A DNA stretch of 64,000 nucleotides from Vanilla planifolia (lineage: Eukaryota; Streptophyta; Magnoliopsida; Asparagales; Orchidaceae): the NCBI GenBank assembly GCA_023846275.1, contig CM043870.1:3905527-3969526 (forward strand), read 5' to 3'. Below, piece after piece: positions 13,770-25,830 of this stretch; the first letter of the stretch is position 1; the number at the start of each line of letters is the position of its first letter. The notes under the pieces are model-generated. The model did not search any database, was not told the origin of the DNA, and saw nothing but the letters and a program-made list of their open reading frames with translations. Made by a program: the position numbers and the translations under genes.

Positions 13770-14258
13770 ATATATATATATATATATATATCATATTACT
13801 CCTTATAATCTTTTAAATCAATATATAAGATTACATATAGGTAATTCACACATATTCATCATAGCATATAAAATATAGATGCTAAAACACCTATCTTAAT
13901 TGTTAAGGATTTGAGTATTTTATTCCTCTTTTTCTATCTCTTTCTTCCTTTGTCATTTATATGTAGAGTATACATTATATTCACATTTATTTATAATTCA
14001 TATGCTCAACTATGTTTATTCTATACTCAAGCCCAAAGGAACCTATAGAACGTAAATCAATTCTCTATTTTAGATTATCCATTAGTACTATCAAACCAAT
14101 TGATCCTTCTTATAACTATCCAATATGTGTCTAACATATAGTTTAATTATATTTTAAGTTCCCATATGACCATCGGAGTGTTCTACTCTCTCAACGTCAA
14201 TTTTTTAAGAATCACACACTTTACTTCAGCCTTGTACATTATATTGTTCTATCAGACC
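13770..14258. other. AT-rich spacer with a short (TA)n run
   Basis: A TA run lies at about 13771-13790. Nothing else was recognised up to the solo LTR. Confidence 0.5.
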
Positions 14259-16658
14259 ATTTGTGTCAGGCACCCCACCTTACCAACTACAGTAAATTAA
14301 GGATGCTGCATAAGAAATAATCTCGAGTGAGGACAAACCATGCCTAGGTGGGGACCCGACGGTGAGACAATTCTAACCCTCGAACCAATCTGGTATATTT
14401 TTAAAACATTTTAACCATATCCATACCATGGAGCTGAAATGAAAACATGTGTATATTAAACTGTATATATATATACAATAAACCACAAAACTGAAGTACC
14501 AAAATGAAACCAAATCCACTCCCACCATAAATCTATCCCCTCTCACATGTCAGGAGTATAGTCCTCTCCTGTACTATTATAATCCCCAGCTCTCGGTGTA
14601 GTGGATACATGACCTGTGATAAAGCACTAATGAGACATATATATCTCAGCAGATAAATCCATTATGTAACCAAGTAAAATAAATCTCCAGATATAAAAGA
14701 CAAGCCGTGAAACATGATAAAACAAAATCCATCTCATAAGCGGTGAAAAATAAACCATATGAATACCTTCTTATCAAATGTCATGCAGTATCAAAAGTAA
14801 ACCAGATAAACATGTATACCAAATTTCCATTTCCATTATTTTATATGTTATATACTTACTGGGCCCGATTCCATTCTGAATCATTATCCTCTGGATCCAA
14901 TCATCATATCAAATGACCCTCCAGCCGGCATCCATCCAGTACATAACACTAGGCAGATATCTGATCCGAAGACCGATACCCTGCGATCTCATCCGCTAGG
15001 CCTAGTGCCACCAGGCAGGTATAGTACTGATACCCTGCGATCACATCCGCTAGGCCTGGTGTCATCAATATATATGGAGGTCATGGTACACATACACACT
15101 AGGCAGATATCTGATCCGAAGATCGATACCCTGCGATCTCATCCGCTAGGCCTAGTGGTGAGGATAATGTCTCCAGGAATCCAATTTTCAATTTTTATTT
15201 TCCAATCATGTCACACATGTGATAAATATGCCAAAACCATATCAATATGTCCAACCAATTATATTTTATCTCATATTATGCTTTTTGTTTCCATTTCATT
15301 TTTGTCATCTTTTATGCTTTCAGTTCAATCAGAGAATAACACCATAAAACATATATCAAGCCATGAGATAAAAGTCATGTAAAGAAAAACTGTAATGCAG
15401 CCCGTAAGAAATCATGTATCGAAATATAAATAAATACTATTGTGCTATATCACAGGTTACGAATTTATCTACCTGGATCTATTATTGCAGGACCTCTATT
15501 CTCAATTTCTGGAGTCCCTACAAGGTCACATGTGCAAAATAATTAAAATAAATAAAAAGGTTTTAAGTCACAAAAACAGCTTTCTTAAAGCTTTCCCAAA
15601 CACACCCCAAAATAATCCAAAAAATGGGCTTACGCGGCACTGAACCGCCCGCTGGACCGCCCGCTCGACCGCGCGCGCAGAAAAGCTTTCTAAAAGCCCT
15701 GCCAAACACTTCCCGAAATCCCCAAAAAATCCCAATTTTTCTCTTGTTTCTCGCCGCGCCTGGACCGCGCCTCCGCTGAACCGGCCTGCGGTTCAGCTCC
15801 GCGGTTCAGCCGACTGAACCGCTCCTCTCTCCCTCTCTCTCTCCTCCGCCTCAGCCCGAACCGGGCGCCTTCCGGTTCGGTTAACCCGAACCGGTTCAAA
15901 CAGGATCATCCCTGTTTCTCACCCGTCGCTGCTTCCCTCTCTCCTCGCCGCCGCTCGCGTCCGGCGGCTTCTAGCCGCTTCCACGGTAAATTTCTCTTTT
16001 CCCCGAATCCCTCTCCGGAATTACCAAGCTCCTTTCGACTTCTTTCGCACTCCTCGACGACCAATTTGCCGGAAAAATATTCCGCATCTCGCGGCCGACA
16101 ACTCCGGCCACTCCTTCGGCAACCCACTACGTCTCCGGCCGAAAATAAACATTCGGCCGGCCTCTCTTACTCTCCCCCCACTCAACAGAACCCCAATACA
16201 GCAAAATAAAACGAACCATCTTACCTTGCCGCAGTTTTTCCGGCGAGCTTCCGAGCTTCCGTTAAATTTCCGGCAGCTTTTCGCAATCGCTAAAACTTTT
16301 CCCAAACCGCTTCTGTATTTAAGGGGATTAATTCACCCGGACTGGACACGTATGTGTTGATTTCGCCTTGTACCGACACGTTCGTGATTTTTTTGCAGAA
16401 CACCCCCTGAACTTTTCCAAATTACAAATCTACCTTCCGCCATCCGATTTTAAACTAAATCGGAAATCCTAAATTGCAGATATATCCCGGATCTGAAATC
16501 ATGAAATTACAAATATATCCAAAACTTTAAAAATTCATAATTAATTATCCAAAATTCCAAAAATTACAAAATTACCATCGTTGGACTCGTCTCAAAGAGC
16601 TCTTTCTATAAAAAATATAAAAGTACAAATAAGAGAAAATTAGGACTGTTACAATTTG
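14259..16658 (-). repeat. solo LTR (Ty3/gypsy-like, family 1), complete, with target duplication
   Basis: The LTR is 14264-16653 (2390 bp). It reads tgtcaggcacc at the plus-strand left end and tgttaca at the right end, so on the minus strand it begins TGTAACAG and ends TGACA. Perfect 5-bp target duplications, atttg, lie at 14259-14263 and 16654-16658. It is homologous over its length to 6296-8527. It contains an internal tandem block at about 14945-15165 and a GC-rich island at about 15630-16320 rich in 'accggttcag' and 'cgccgg' phrases. No internal element region remains, as expected after LTR-LTR recombination. ORF-like stretches in the GC-rich island are not genes. Confidence 0.88.
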
Positions 16659-17676
16659 ATTTTACCACATTAAACTATTCAATTACCATTGTACATTTGT
16701 CAATATGTTTGATAAGTGTCTAGCAAATCTGCTCTTATCCACTGTTCCATCAGATTGTCTAATCACTCAATAGAGATATTGAGTTTTTTACACCAAGTTT
16801 TGGTTTTCCTTATTTAGATTTTAACCAAACTCTCAATTATGTCATAAAAATCCCTTACATGCCTTTCCCTTCACTCCCATCACTCAATTACATGCATAAG
16901 ATCAGTCTCTGTTCAAAATTCTTCAAAGAAAAATTGATTAAACCAAGGAAAACTAACCTTGTTTGAATTCAAGATCTTTTCGTTTTTCTTTCTTTTGAAT
17001 CAAAATATATCCCTTAATCATTCTCCATGCACATGAAATTCTCTCCTCAAGATCACTAGTAGCCCTAGGGTTATGAAACCCCACACAATTTCTCCCTTCT
17101 CCCCCTTAATTGGCTCACATTAACTACATATATGAGTTAAGTAAATGATTTATATCTTATATTCAAGAAGAATCTTTCATTCATTTATGTAAAGCTTTTA
17201 CTATTTCATAAAACTTTAGTATTTTATGGAGTTGTTAATTTTTGCTTGATTTTAGTAAAATCCTCTCATTTTATAAACATCAAACAAAGTGACTTATTCA
17301 ACTACACCATGGAAAATACTTCCCTAAAGTTTTTAGGATATTACACCAGCTTAGTTTGTTGATTCTCATCAACAGAGAGCACTGGTGCTAAAAATTCCTA
17401 AGTTATAGGTATGAATTTGCTTTCTTGAGGTGCCATATTTCCGAATTCTGGCCTGTCATGCAAAGGGGCAGTTGGTCTTCAAGTGAGGCTGTAGACTACG
17501 GCTGTTATGCAAGCATTATTTATAAAGCCGACCTGCTCTTTCTTATGTTGTGTTTGCCTGTTTGATCTCTCTTCTCTTCAAAACTAGTTCAGCTTTAACT
17601 ATTTATTCATCAAGTTCTTTGGGATATTTTTGCATCAGAATCTCCTTTTTTCTGGCTGAGTTTGATCCAATGTTTG
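16659..17676. other. intergenic DNA, no gene seen
   Basis: This is moderately AT-rich. The part from about 17340 is less AT-rich and may be an upstream extension of the dispersed repeat that follows, because it runs into it without a visible break. Confidence 0.45.
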
Positions 17677-18262
17677 TTGAGTTGTTGCATCAGTGCTTCC
17701 TATAGACTAAGAAGAAAAGTTATTAGCTGTTGGCGAATACTTTGATGCAAATGTTGGTCTGTTTAGTCTATTGGAGTCGATCTCATTTGATGGCTCACCT
17801 TGTTATTAGTCTTTTGTCTTATGATATGAAAAGTGTTATGAGATGAACTTGTTTTGATAGTTATTCATCTATCTTTCAGAGGAATAAAATTTGCTTTTCT
17901 TCGAAAAAAAGATGATGAATCATTGCATAAAGCGATGTGATAATGTCTAACTTATGCCAAGAACTATTGTTGTTGATGTTGATGTTGCCCAAGGAGTGCA
18001 TAAAGCAATCGATGAGGTTGAACTAATGTGTAAAGCAACTTAATGAGGTTGAACCTATGTGTAAAGTGGGTTGGAGTGGCCAATGGATAAAAGACTTCAG
18101 TGATATTGTTTGGTTATGAAGCAATCTCGTGAGCTTGAATAAAGATGCATGGTAAGGTCAAAACACTACGTAAAGAAGTTGATGTTCTATATAAGTGTAA
18201 GGTTTCATACAATATTGATAGCATTTGAAGTCACAAAACAATTAAACTTATTTAAAATGGCT
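17677..18262 (+). repeat. dispersed repeat, copy 2 (unknown family)
   Basis: It aligns with 3255-3790. It includes 'gaggaataaaatttgctttt' followed by a short A run near 17910, which resembles a retroposon 3' end, but homology with copy 1 continues beyond this point. Repeated phrases of the type 'gtgtaaagcaa-tgaggttgaac' occur at 18000-18070. The family is not recognised. Confidence 0.5.
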
Positions 18263-21200
18263 AACATTAAATTGTTGATAAATCAAACTCCAATATAGAA
18301 GTTAAAAATTATGCTCACAATACAAGATCATGTTTGGGTATATCCATCAAGACAAAGACAAGATTTGTTAGTAAAGAAACTCAAAGTTTGATTTTTTTTT
18401 TTTATCAAACAACCCTACTTATGATCAAACAATTAATTTCATGATTTGATAATTCAATCAAACTAAAAAAGATATGATCAAATCTAGGTTTTGAATTCAA
18501 ATAACTTACATATATTTTAGATATTAAAATCTTAATTTCAGAAGTCAACTTTGTTGATATAAATCTAATTCTGATTAAAAGATACTAGATTAAATTTAAG
18601 ACTTGACTACACATTGTTTAGATCAACATCATTTCTAAAATTATAAAAAGTTTTTTGTGATTTAAAAATGAGTTATTCGAAAATGAATTCATTATCTAAT
18701 CTTATCTTAAATCACCTAAAAATTCAACATGAGATATTTCAGACAAAAAAGGGTTGGGATTTTTATAGAGAAAGTAAGGTTGATGGTCGATATCATATGG
18801 AAAGTTTAAATGTGTATTATTATTATATCGAATAGTGGTCTTGAATTTGAACTTGAGAGCTTAAAGAGATGAGCATTTGGCATCAATTATCTTCCGGTTC
18901 AATCTCTTTTTTTGTTGTCATATTTGATAAAGTTATCGTTAATAAAAAATATTTTTCTTATTTATGTTATCTTATTTTTTTGATGTTTTTTTATTTACTT
19001 AATTTCATTATTATGATCAATACCAATTGGAGAAAATTTATAACTTTATGTACTTCTAATCAATTAAAAACTATTTGAATTTAGGTTGTTAATTTAATCT
19101 TTTTTTAATTTAACATTTTTATATAATATTTTAAACAATATAAAAAATAATAAGTTATTCATAATTTTATATTTTTCTTCAGAGCAACTCCATGCTGTTT
19201 GGTAGGATGTTTTTAAGTTATCGTTTGGTTGCTCCTGTTTAAAAAAGAACTTTTCTTAAGTAAAAAAAACAAGTGAAAGTAAAGGACAATTTTGTTCACA
19301 CAAGATAATATTAAAGATATTTATTATATATTTTATCAAAAATTAAATAACATTTTTATTCTTTTATAATACTAATCATTTTATTAAATATTGATTGAAA
19401 TTATCAACAAACAATCTTCACCATCCACATTTCATTTCATTGCTTTAATACATATTAAAGAAAAATGCTACTGAAAATTTCTGAACAGATAAGGAGACAA
19501 ATCAATGTATTGGAAGACTAAAAGACTGAAAAATTTTCATAAAAAAACAACATTTTAATTGAATTGTTTATGGAATACTTAAGTAAATAGATTTCTCTCT
19601 TTTCCTCGAGAGTATCCTTTGTGATTATTTCCATGTTTTAAAGTGTACAAAGATCAAAATATCTCATGAAAATTTTAGCGAACTTTAGTTTCTATGCATG
19701 GGAAGACAAGGGCAACATATAATCATTATTATTGCTGATATGTATTTTTTGTTTTTGATCTTATCTTATCTCTTTTTCACTAATACGAATTAATTCTCCT
19801 TGTTCATCCTCTAGCTTCTTCATCTATCGCTACGAAACTTTTGTTCTTATCAATTTTCCTATATTGACCCTTCCTTTTTGTTTGCCTGTTGTCGACATTC
19901 ATAGATGGCAACTCTCAAATAATGTACCATTTGAGATTTTATTGGTCTTTTCTAGTCGAGTCAATGAGACCTGGCTAACTACTTGAGATAAAGTGTTTCC
20001 TAAAGCCTTTGCTCTAGGTATATCCAATTCCTTGACTCATTTATCCTAGCTTTGGAAGCCCATTATTTTAATTGGTTTCATACCAATTCTTTTCTCGATC
20101 AAGATCCATTATGTCTTTATCTTGTTTTAACAATCTTATTTTTCTCGTTCATCTTAATTTCTTATTATTTTACACACTTGTACAATGATCATTAATACTT
20201 CAAATTGTTTTAATTATGTATTCAAATAAGTTTTTTTAATCATCCATTCAAACCCGAAGGCAAAGATCTTTAAAAAGAAGTATCTTAAGCAAGATTTTTA
20301 AATATAGGCCCTTCAACTCCATTTTAACTCTTATTTGTGTTACTTTTATTATCAAGTTATAAAGTAATTCTTGAATCATAAATATAATTACATGGTTTGA
20401 AAGGTTGATGATCTCTTTGTCTAGGCTCCTATGATTCAAATGATTGTGTAGGCATATGATTGGGAAACTAGCATTGCATGTAACGAATCAAAATAAAAAA
20501 CATAGATTTGAGAGAAAGGCTATGCTTCAACAAAGGTGTGGATGTTCTATAATAAAATTGAAAAAATATAATTTCATGTGCAGACACATTAGTTTGCTTT
20601 TTGCTTACCTTCATGTAATGGTGGAACTTAGTTCAACTCATGTATATCACAATCAATTCATTTTCTCATATTTTATAAGCATGTTATCTGCATAATTAAA
20701 TAAGTTTTATATAATACGGAATGCAATATTATGTTTCACTCAACAAGAAAGTGTGAAGTAGTGCGACTAGTGTCACCTATGTATACAAGGAAGCTTAAAT
20801 GATTATATACTTAACATATCTAGAATATAATAGATGAAAGTAAGGATAAAAGTAAGTAACACTATGAGTATTGAACAATATTGTAGATAATCATGCAAAA
20901 TGCCCATTTAATCTAGAGAATAGATGTGACAAGGTGTATGCAATCAAGTAAAAAATCCTATAGATTTGAATTTCTCAATACAAGTGCTATGGGTTTAATA
21001 CATACATTTTCTATGAGAAAGAATTTCTAGAATTTGGTAAGAAATATTATCAATTTTGTAATCAAAGTGATTATTTTGATGCATTTGTTACTATATAATT
21101 TGAATCATTCTAAATATATATCTTAATATTAACATTATAATTTAAATTAAATGATTCATTTTTCAATAAACGTTAGTCTTCATGGATAAGCAACGTTTAG

Positions 21201-21525
21201 TGATAAATATTATAATATGTTCTATGCATGTAACAATTTAAATTTTCTAAATAATAAATATAAAAAATTTACAAAACAATTTAAGTCCAATAAAATTATA
21301 TAAGAAATGAAGCACATTTGACACTTCAAAAATCATGCAAAGAGTGTAAGATCCAAATTTGAAGTCAAGGATTTCATACTTTATTTTACCACATAATTTG
21401 TTTTTTTTTTTTGTTTTTTTTTTTGTTTTTTTTTTTTTTTTTTGCTTTAAAATTTCTATATTAAATTAGTTTTCATAAATACATATTTTTAAAAAATTGT
21501 ATTCCCCAAATAGGAGGGAAACTAA
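18263..21525. other. AT-rich intergenic DNA, no gene seen
   Basis: Only short AT-biased frames are present. A T-rich tract interrupted by G lies at about 21402-21443, roughly 400 bp downstream of the zinc-finger gene's stop codon. Confidence 0.55.
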
Positions 21526-21849
21526 TCAAAGCGCTTTTTTCTTGGCTACGAATGAACCGAACCACAGCCAAGCGAGTGATGAGGAGTGAGAGCAGAAGAA
21601 AGGTAGAAGAAAGGCGCCGCTTTTCGTGAACTCAAAGACTCTTCTCTTAGCCTCGTGCAGTAAAAAAGCGATCTTTTCCGCTTCTCTCAATAAACAAAAT
21701 CGAACACAACCCACCGAGCAAGCAACTAATCGAAAGAATTCTTTGCTTCCATTCCAGTTCATGAAATTTGTTATGATGTAATTCACAATTTTACACGAAA
21801 AGTTCTGTTTCTCAACAAAGTGTAACAAATTGTGCTATTTTCCAGTCGC

Positions 21850-22602
21850 CTAATAATGGCAACCCACAAGCGCTGACGTCGGCACCGCCGGCGGAAAGAG
21901 GGCTGATACAACGGTTATGGAGAACGGGCTGCCGCTATCATCAGCCGGCGCAGGGAGATTGAGGTCAAGCGACAACACGCTCCGCTCCTTCTTTTCCCCC
22001 GCGTTGGCTATCTCCGCCGTAGCGGCCGGCGGTCGGTGCCGCCTCATGTGTCCACCGAGAGCCTGACCGGAGGAAAACTCCGACCCGCACATCGAGCAAA
22101 CGTGGACCTTGGTCTTGCCGCAGGCGTAAACAGGGTGCTTTGTCAAGAAGGAATTCATGCTTATCTGGACACCGCTTTCCTCCACACTCCCCTGCTTTCC
22201 TTCCGCTGAAGACGCCACCATCTCAAGCTTCTTGTGGCTCGCCCGGTGACCTCCAAGAGCCTGGAAAGACGGGAAGCATTTATTGCACGTCTTGCACTCG
22301 TAAACGCACAACCCGGTCCGCCCTCCCCCGGTGGCCTCCACCTCGGCTACCCTCCTGCTCACGCACTTGGCTCCCCCTCCGCTGCCCTGCGCGAGCAGGA
22401 TAAGACAGTTGGCCATGTCCTCCTCCTCGTCCGTGACGCCGGACTCCACCCCCGAGGCAGAGGACGAGTCAGAAGCCGCCACCGTCGGCTGTCCAACTCC
22501 GCGGCGCCGCTTGGATCGCGTCCGCCTGACCACGACGGGAGTCGGGACGTCTCCATTGCTTCCGCTGCTGTATGCATCCACCGCTTCCTCTTTCGCATCC
22601 AT
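21850..22602 (-). CDS. ZAT5-like C2H2 zinc-finger transcriptional repressor (C1-2i subclass)
   Basis: This is an intact, intronless gene for 250 residues. In order it has a basic nuclear-localisation stretch (RRTRSKRRR, residues 26-34), an acidic and hydrophobic L-box (EEEDMANCLILL, 59-70), zinc finger 1 (C103, C106, H119, H123), zinc finger 2 (C169, C172, H185, H189), and a C-terminal EAR/DLN repression motif (LSLDLNLP, 210-217). Both fingers carry the plant-specific QALGGH helix. Proteins of this family bind DNA in the nucleus and repress stress-response or developmental genes. The start at 22602 (MDAKEE) was chosen because it resembles the family N-terminus. An upstream in-frame ATG at 22668 would add 22 residues that look like 5' UTR. 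A TATA box lies at a fitting distance upstream. Codon use is strongly G/C at third positions. The exact ZAT member cannot be fixed by eye. Confidence 0.93.
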   Translation of the reverse strand: MDAKEEAVDAYSSGSNGDVPTPVVVRRTRSKRRRGVGQPTVAASDSSSASGVESGVTDEEEDMANCLILLAQGSGGGAKCVSRRVAEVEATGGGRTGLCVYECKTCNKCFPSFQALGGHRASHKKLEMVASSAEGKQGSVEESGVQISMNSFLTKHPVYACGKTKVHVCSMCGSEFSSGQALGGHMRRHRPPAATAEIANAGEKKERSVLSLDLNLPAPADDSGSPFSITVVSALFPPAVPTSALVGCHY

Positions 22603-22734
22603 GTCTTCAAGGCGAGGTGTACACTTATTTCCTTCACTCTCGCAAATATATGAAGAAAAAGTAGACAAAAGCAGATGCTTGCTTTCCTCCCGTGAAGAGC
22701 AACCGTGAAATGAAGAGAGGAGAAGAAGTATCTG

Positions 22735-22741
22735 TTATATA
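22735..22741 (-). promoter_or_regulatory. candidate TATA box of the ZAT-like gene
   Basis: TATATAA on the minus strand lies about 130 bases upstream of the chosen ATG. A start site about 30 bases downstream would give a leader of roughly 100 bases and would still include the upstream ATG at 22668. Confidence 0.55.
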
Positions 22742-25264
22742 CGAAGGAATTAGGTGGAATTAGGAGAGGTGTGGAGTGAAGACAGGGGAAGTGGGCGGAA
22801 CAATAGATAAGGACTGTGGAGAAGGAATACTCAAAACTGAGAAAGAAGCCCATTTTGGATCCAATCTCCAGAGAGCCAATAGCCACAACTAAAGCATTTC
22901 CCTGAGAGTGAACCAAAGAAAGGTAAGCCATGGGAAAGGCAGGGGCCACGGGGAAGACGCTCATCCTCTCACCTTCTTTTGGACTCGTTTAACCGTCGTT
23001 AATCCCTTTTGAAAAGCTAAAACAAACGAGGAGAGTTATGGGGTTGCTTGATTCCAACCAGAAAGCGTGAGAGCTGGCTCACATGCTTCCAAGGAAAGCG
23101 AGCAAAGGAGAGCAGCAACGCTGCAACAGCTGCATATCTTGCATTAAAAACAATCACCTTCTTCCAAGTGTCTGTACAGCAAAGCATGTCGTGGGGCTCC
23201 AAAGACAACACTCGAAGAAGACGAGCAGAGCTGCTGCGAGAGACAACTAAGTGTGATTCTGGTCTCAGATCAATCTGACAGGCAGTTCTGAAGCAGATGG
23301 AAGGTTCTTTGATGGAAGCAAGACGATAACATAACTACTAAATGGTTTGTTCCGGATTCTACTAATTGTAGAACACTCGTTTTAAATTATCTTCAACATA
23401 ATAAACTTTATTTTTCACTTAGTAAGTAGAGTTTATCATTCTTTTCATTATATAATTTTTATGATTTAAAAAATTGTTTATTTTTCTAATTTTAATCCTA
23501 AAAACAGAGCCAACTGATTATTTGGTTAAATTATTAAAAATGTATTTCTAATAATAAATTATCACATACATATTATTTATAATCAACTTTATATTCACAA
23601 TAATATGCCAAGCTAGTAATAAGTCTAAATTTAGATTAGCAATTGCGAAAAGATTTTTTTTTTTTTTTTTTTTTGAATAAAGCATGTTCTTCTTTGGTTG
23701 CATTATGTTATGTTTGGTAATTGTGTTTGAAAAGTACTTTTAAAAGTGTTTTTTTATTTAGACTAAAAAAATATCAAATAATTTTCATAACATTTAGACA
23801 AAATATTCATTAAAGAAAGCCTATGTTTTGCACAAAATGCATGACACTACCATCATTTCTCGTTTTGTATTATTTAAAATATTTTTCAAAAATCTATAAT
23901 TACATTTTTCATCTTTTTATATAAAAATAAAATAAACATTTGATCATCACATAATAAATTAATCTAATAAATAATCAAAATAATAATTATTTTTATTTAA
24001 TAATACTTAATATATCTATATTCATCAGCTTAATTTTCTATAATAATTACATCTATCAATCCTTAAAAATTATTTTTATCTCAAAATTAGAAGAATTTTT
24101 TTTTTCAAAATTCTTCAAACATGTACTTTTTAATAACAAAATATTCAAACCCAACATTTTTTTAATAATCTTTCATCAAAACAAATATTTTAAATTCATT
24201 TATTGAAAATCTTTTGAACCATCCAATATGCACCAAATCAAATCATCACTTATTCGGCTCAAACAAACAGTAACACACAGGAGTTATTCTAATGACTAAT
24301 GGTAGAAGAATCCAAGGCACATCAAACATATCAATTTGATAAACCAAAATGGCCAACTGTTAGGTTTCTTCTTCCATACATAAACCTGCTCCCATTCCAA
24401 CTTAAAAAGCATCAACTCATCCTACTCCAACTTAACCTTGTCTTTAAATAAAGCTAACACTCATCTAATCCGTAACCACTTAAACATTTATGCCCCACCT
24501 GAGTCTAATGTTTATCTGCTTGCCAACAAGATTTGGCATTACATGTTTAATGGAGATTATGACCTGAAACAGTAGCTATAATCATTCAATAATAACATCT
24601 GCTTCTTTCTTCCTCCATTAAATATAAAAGTATCAAATGTCACATGTTTGCTCGGCTTTCTGTATCAAGGGAGCCAATCCAGCCATGTTATTTTTGTTGG
24701 AGTACCACTTGATATCTATTTGTAAGGCTCCTTAATTCCTGTAGATGAATCTTTTCGTTGTAGTTAAGTAGGAAGTGTTTTCCTCACATTTCTTTATCTT
24801 CAGTTTAAGTTGCACTTATAGAAATATTTGATCAATCGTATTCATTGCTCGATTACTTGGTCCTCGTTGTTGCTTACAAGGCAAATTGGGATTCAATTTT
24901 CAACACTTCTCATTCTTATGACTATTTATCTGATAAAGGTTACGATAGTATCTTAATATTTGCTTTATTCCTCAAGAGGCTTGTTCTTTTTCATGGGTTT
25001 ATTGTTGGACATTTTATTTCTTTTTTTTAGTATTAGTTGTGAGGGCATTTTGATTTTAGTTTTTGTTCTTTATCTTAATCATCAAACGATATTATTCAGA
25101 GGAGTTGTATCGTGTCGACCAAATTTGGGTCAAATTTATACTTAAATATAAAGCTCCACGTTATTCTCAACTAACAAAGTGGGATAAAACGTAATCTCAT
25201 TTATATAAAATAAATCTTTCTATCAAATAAGAATCTTATCTATATTATCTATCTATTTATGTAT
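22742..25264. other. ZAT-like gene upstream region and AT-rich intergenic DNA
   Basis: The first 550 bases or so, up to about 23330, have mixed base composition and are the likely promoter region of the zinc-finger gene. Frames there are not convincing. A T run lies at about 23656-23677. The section 24240-24800 is less AT-rich and could be unique sequence, but no gene was recognised. Confidence 0.45.
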
Positions 25265-25830
25265 AGACTCTGCCATCCAATTAGTTATGTTGGACTATTA
25301 TAATCGACATTGCCGTCCTTTATCGATTATGCCATCCCATATCGACTTTGCCACCTCATTAGTTATGTTAAAACCATCATCATAAACTTTGTTATTTTTA
25401 TCAGTCTTGCTATACAATTTCAACTCTGTCTGTCATTATGTTAATTTTAGTTGAAATATCACCATTTGTTATATTAAACTTTTTGGCACTATTAACCATA
25501 TATCTCTCCCTAAATCATTGCCACCAGCTATGCCATGCAATGTTGATTTTGTCAAATCATCAACAACAACTTTGCCACCATGTTGACTCTATCGAAGCGA
25601 TGGACTTCAACTATTCACTCACCATTGCCTATGCTAAATTATCACCATTGACTTTATCACAATCCTAGCTTTATAAAGCTTATCAACTTTTATGAACAAT
25701 TGCTTTAGCTATGTCTCCCATTATTGATTTTTTCAAACCATTCCTATTGACCATGTTACTTTATTAGCTCAAGTATATCACATCAACTCCACTATCTTTT
25801 GATCTTGTCATGTCATTTAATCCAAATCTA
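25265..25830. repeat. degenerate repeat of 'atcgactttgccatc' type
   Basis: The phrases 'gac-ttgccatc', 'ttatgtt' and 'caccattgac' recur irregularly about every 25-35 bases. The array is very degenerate and no exact period can be given. The frame at 25438-25668 reflects this repetition and is not a gene. Confidence 0.4.

Noticed and set aside
15690-16305. Overlapping Arg/Gly-rich minus-strand frames
   Set aside because: They fall in the GC-rich island of solo LTR 14264-16653, with no domain and no splice context.
22140-22964. Several long frames on both strands across the zinc-finger gene
   Set aside because: They are shadows of the ZAT-like gene caused by its high GC content at third positions.
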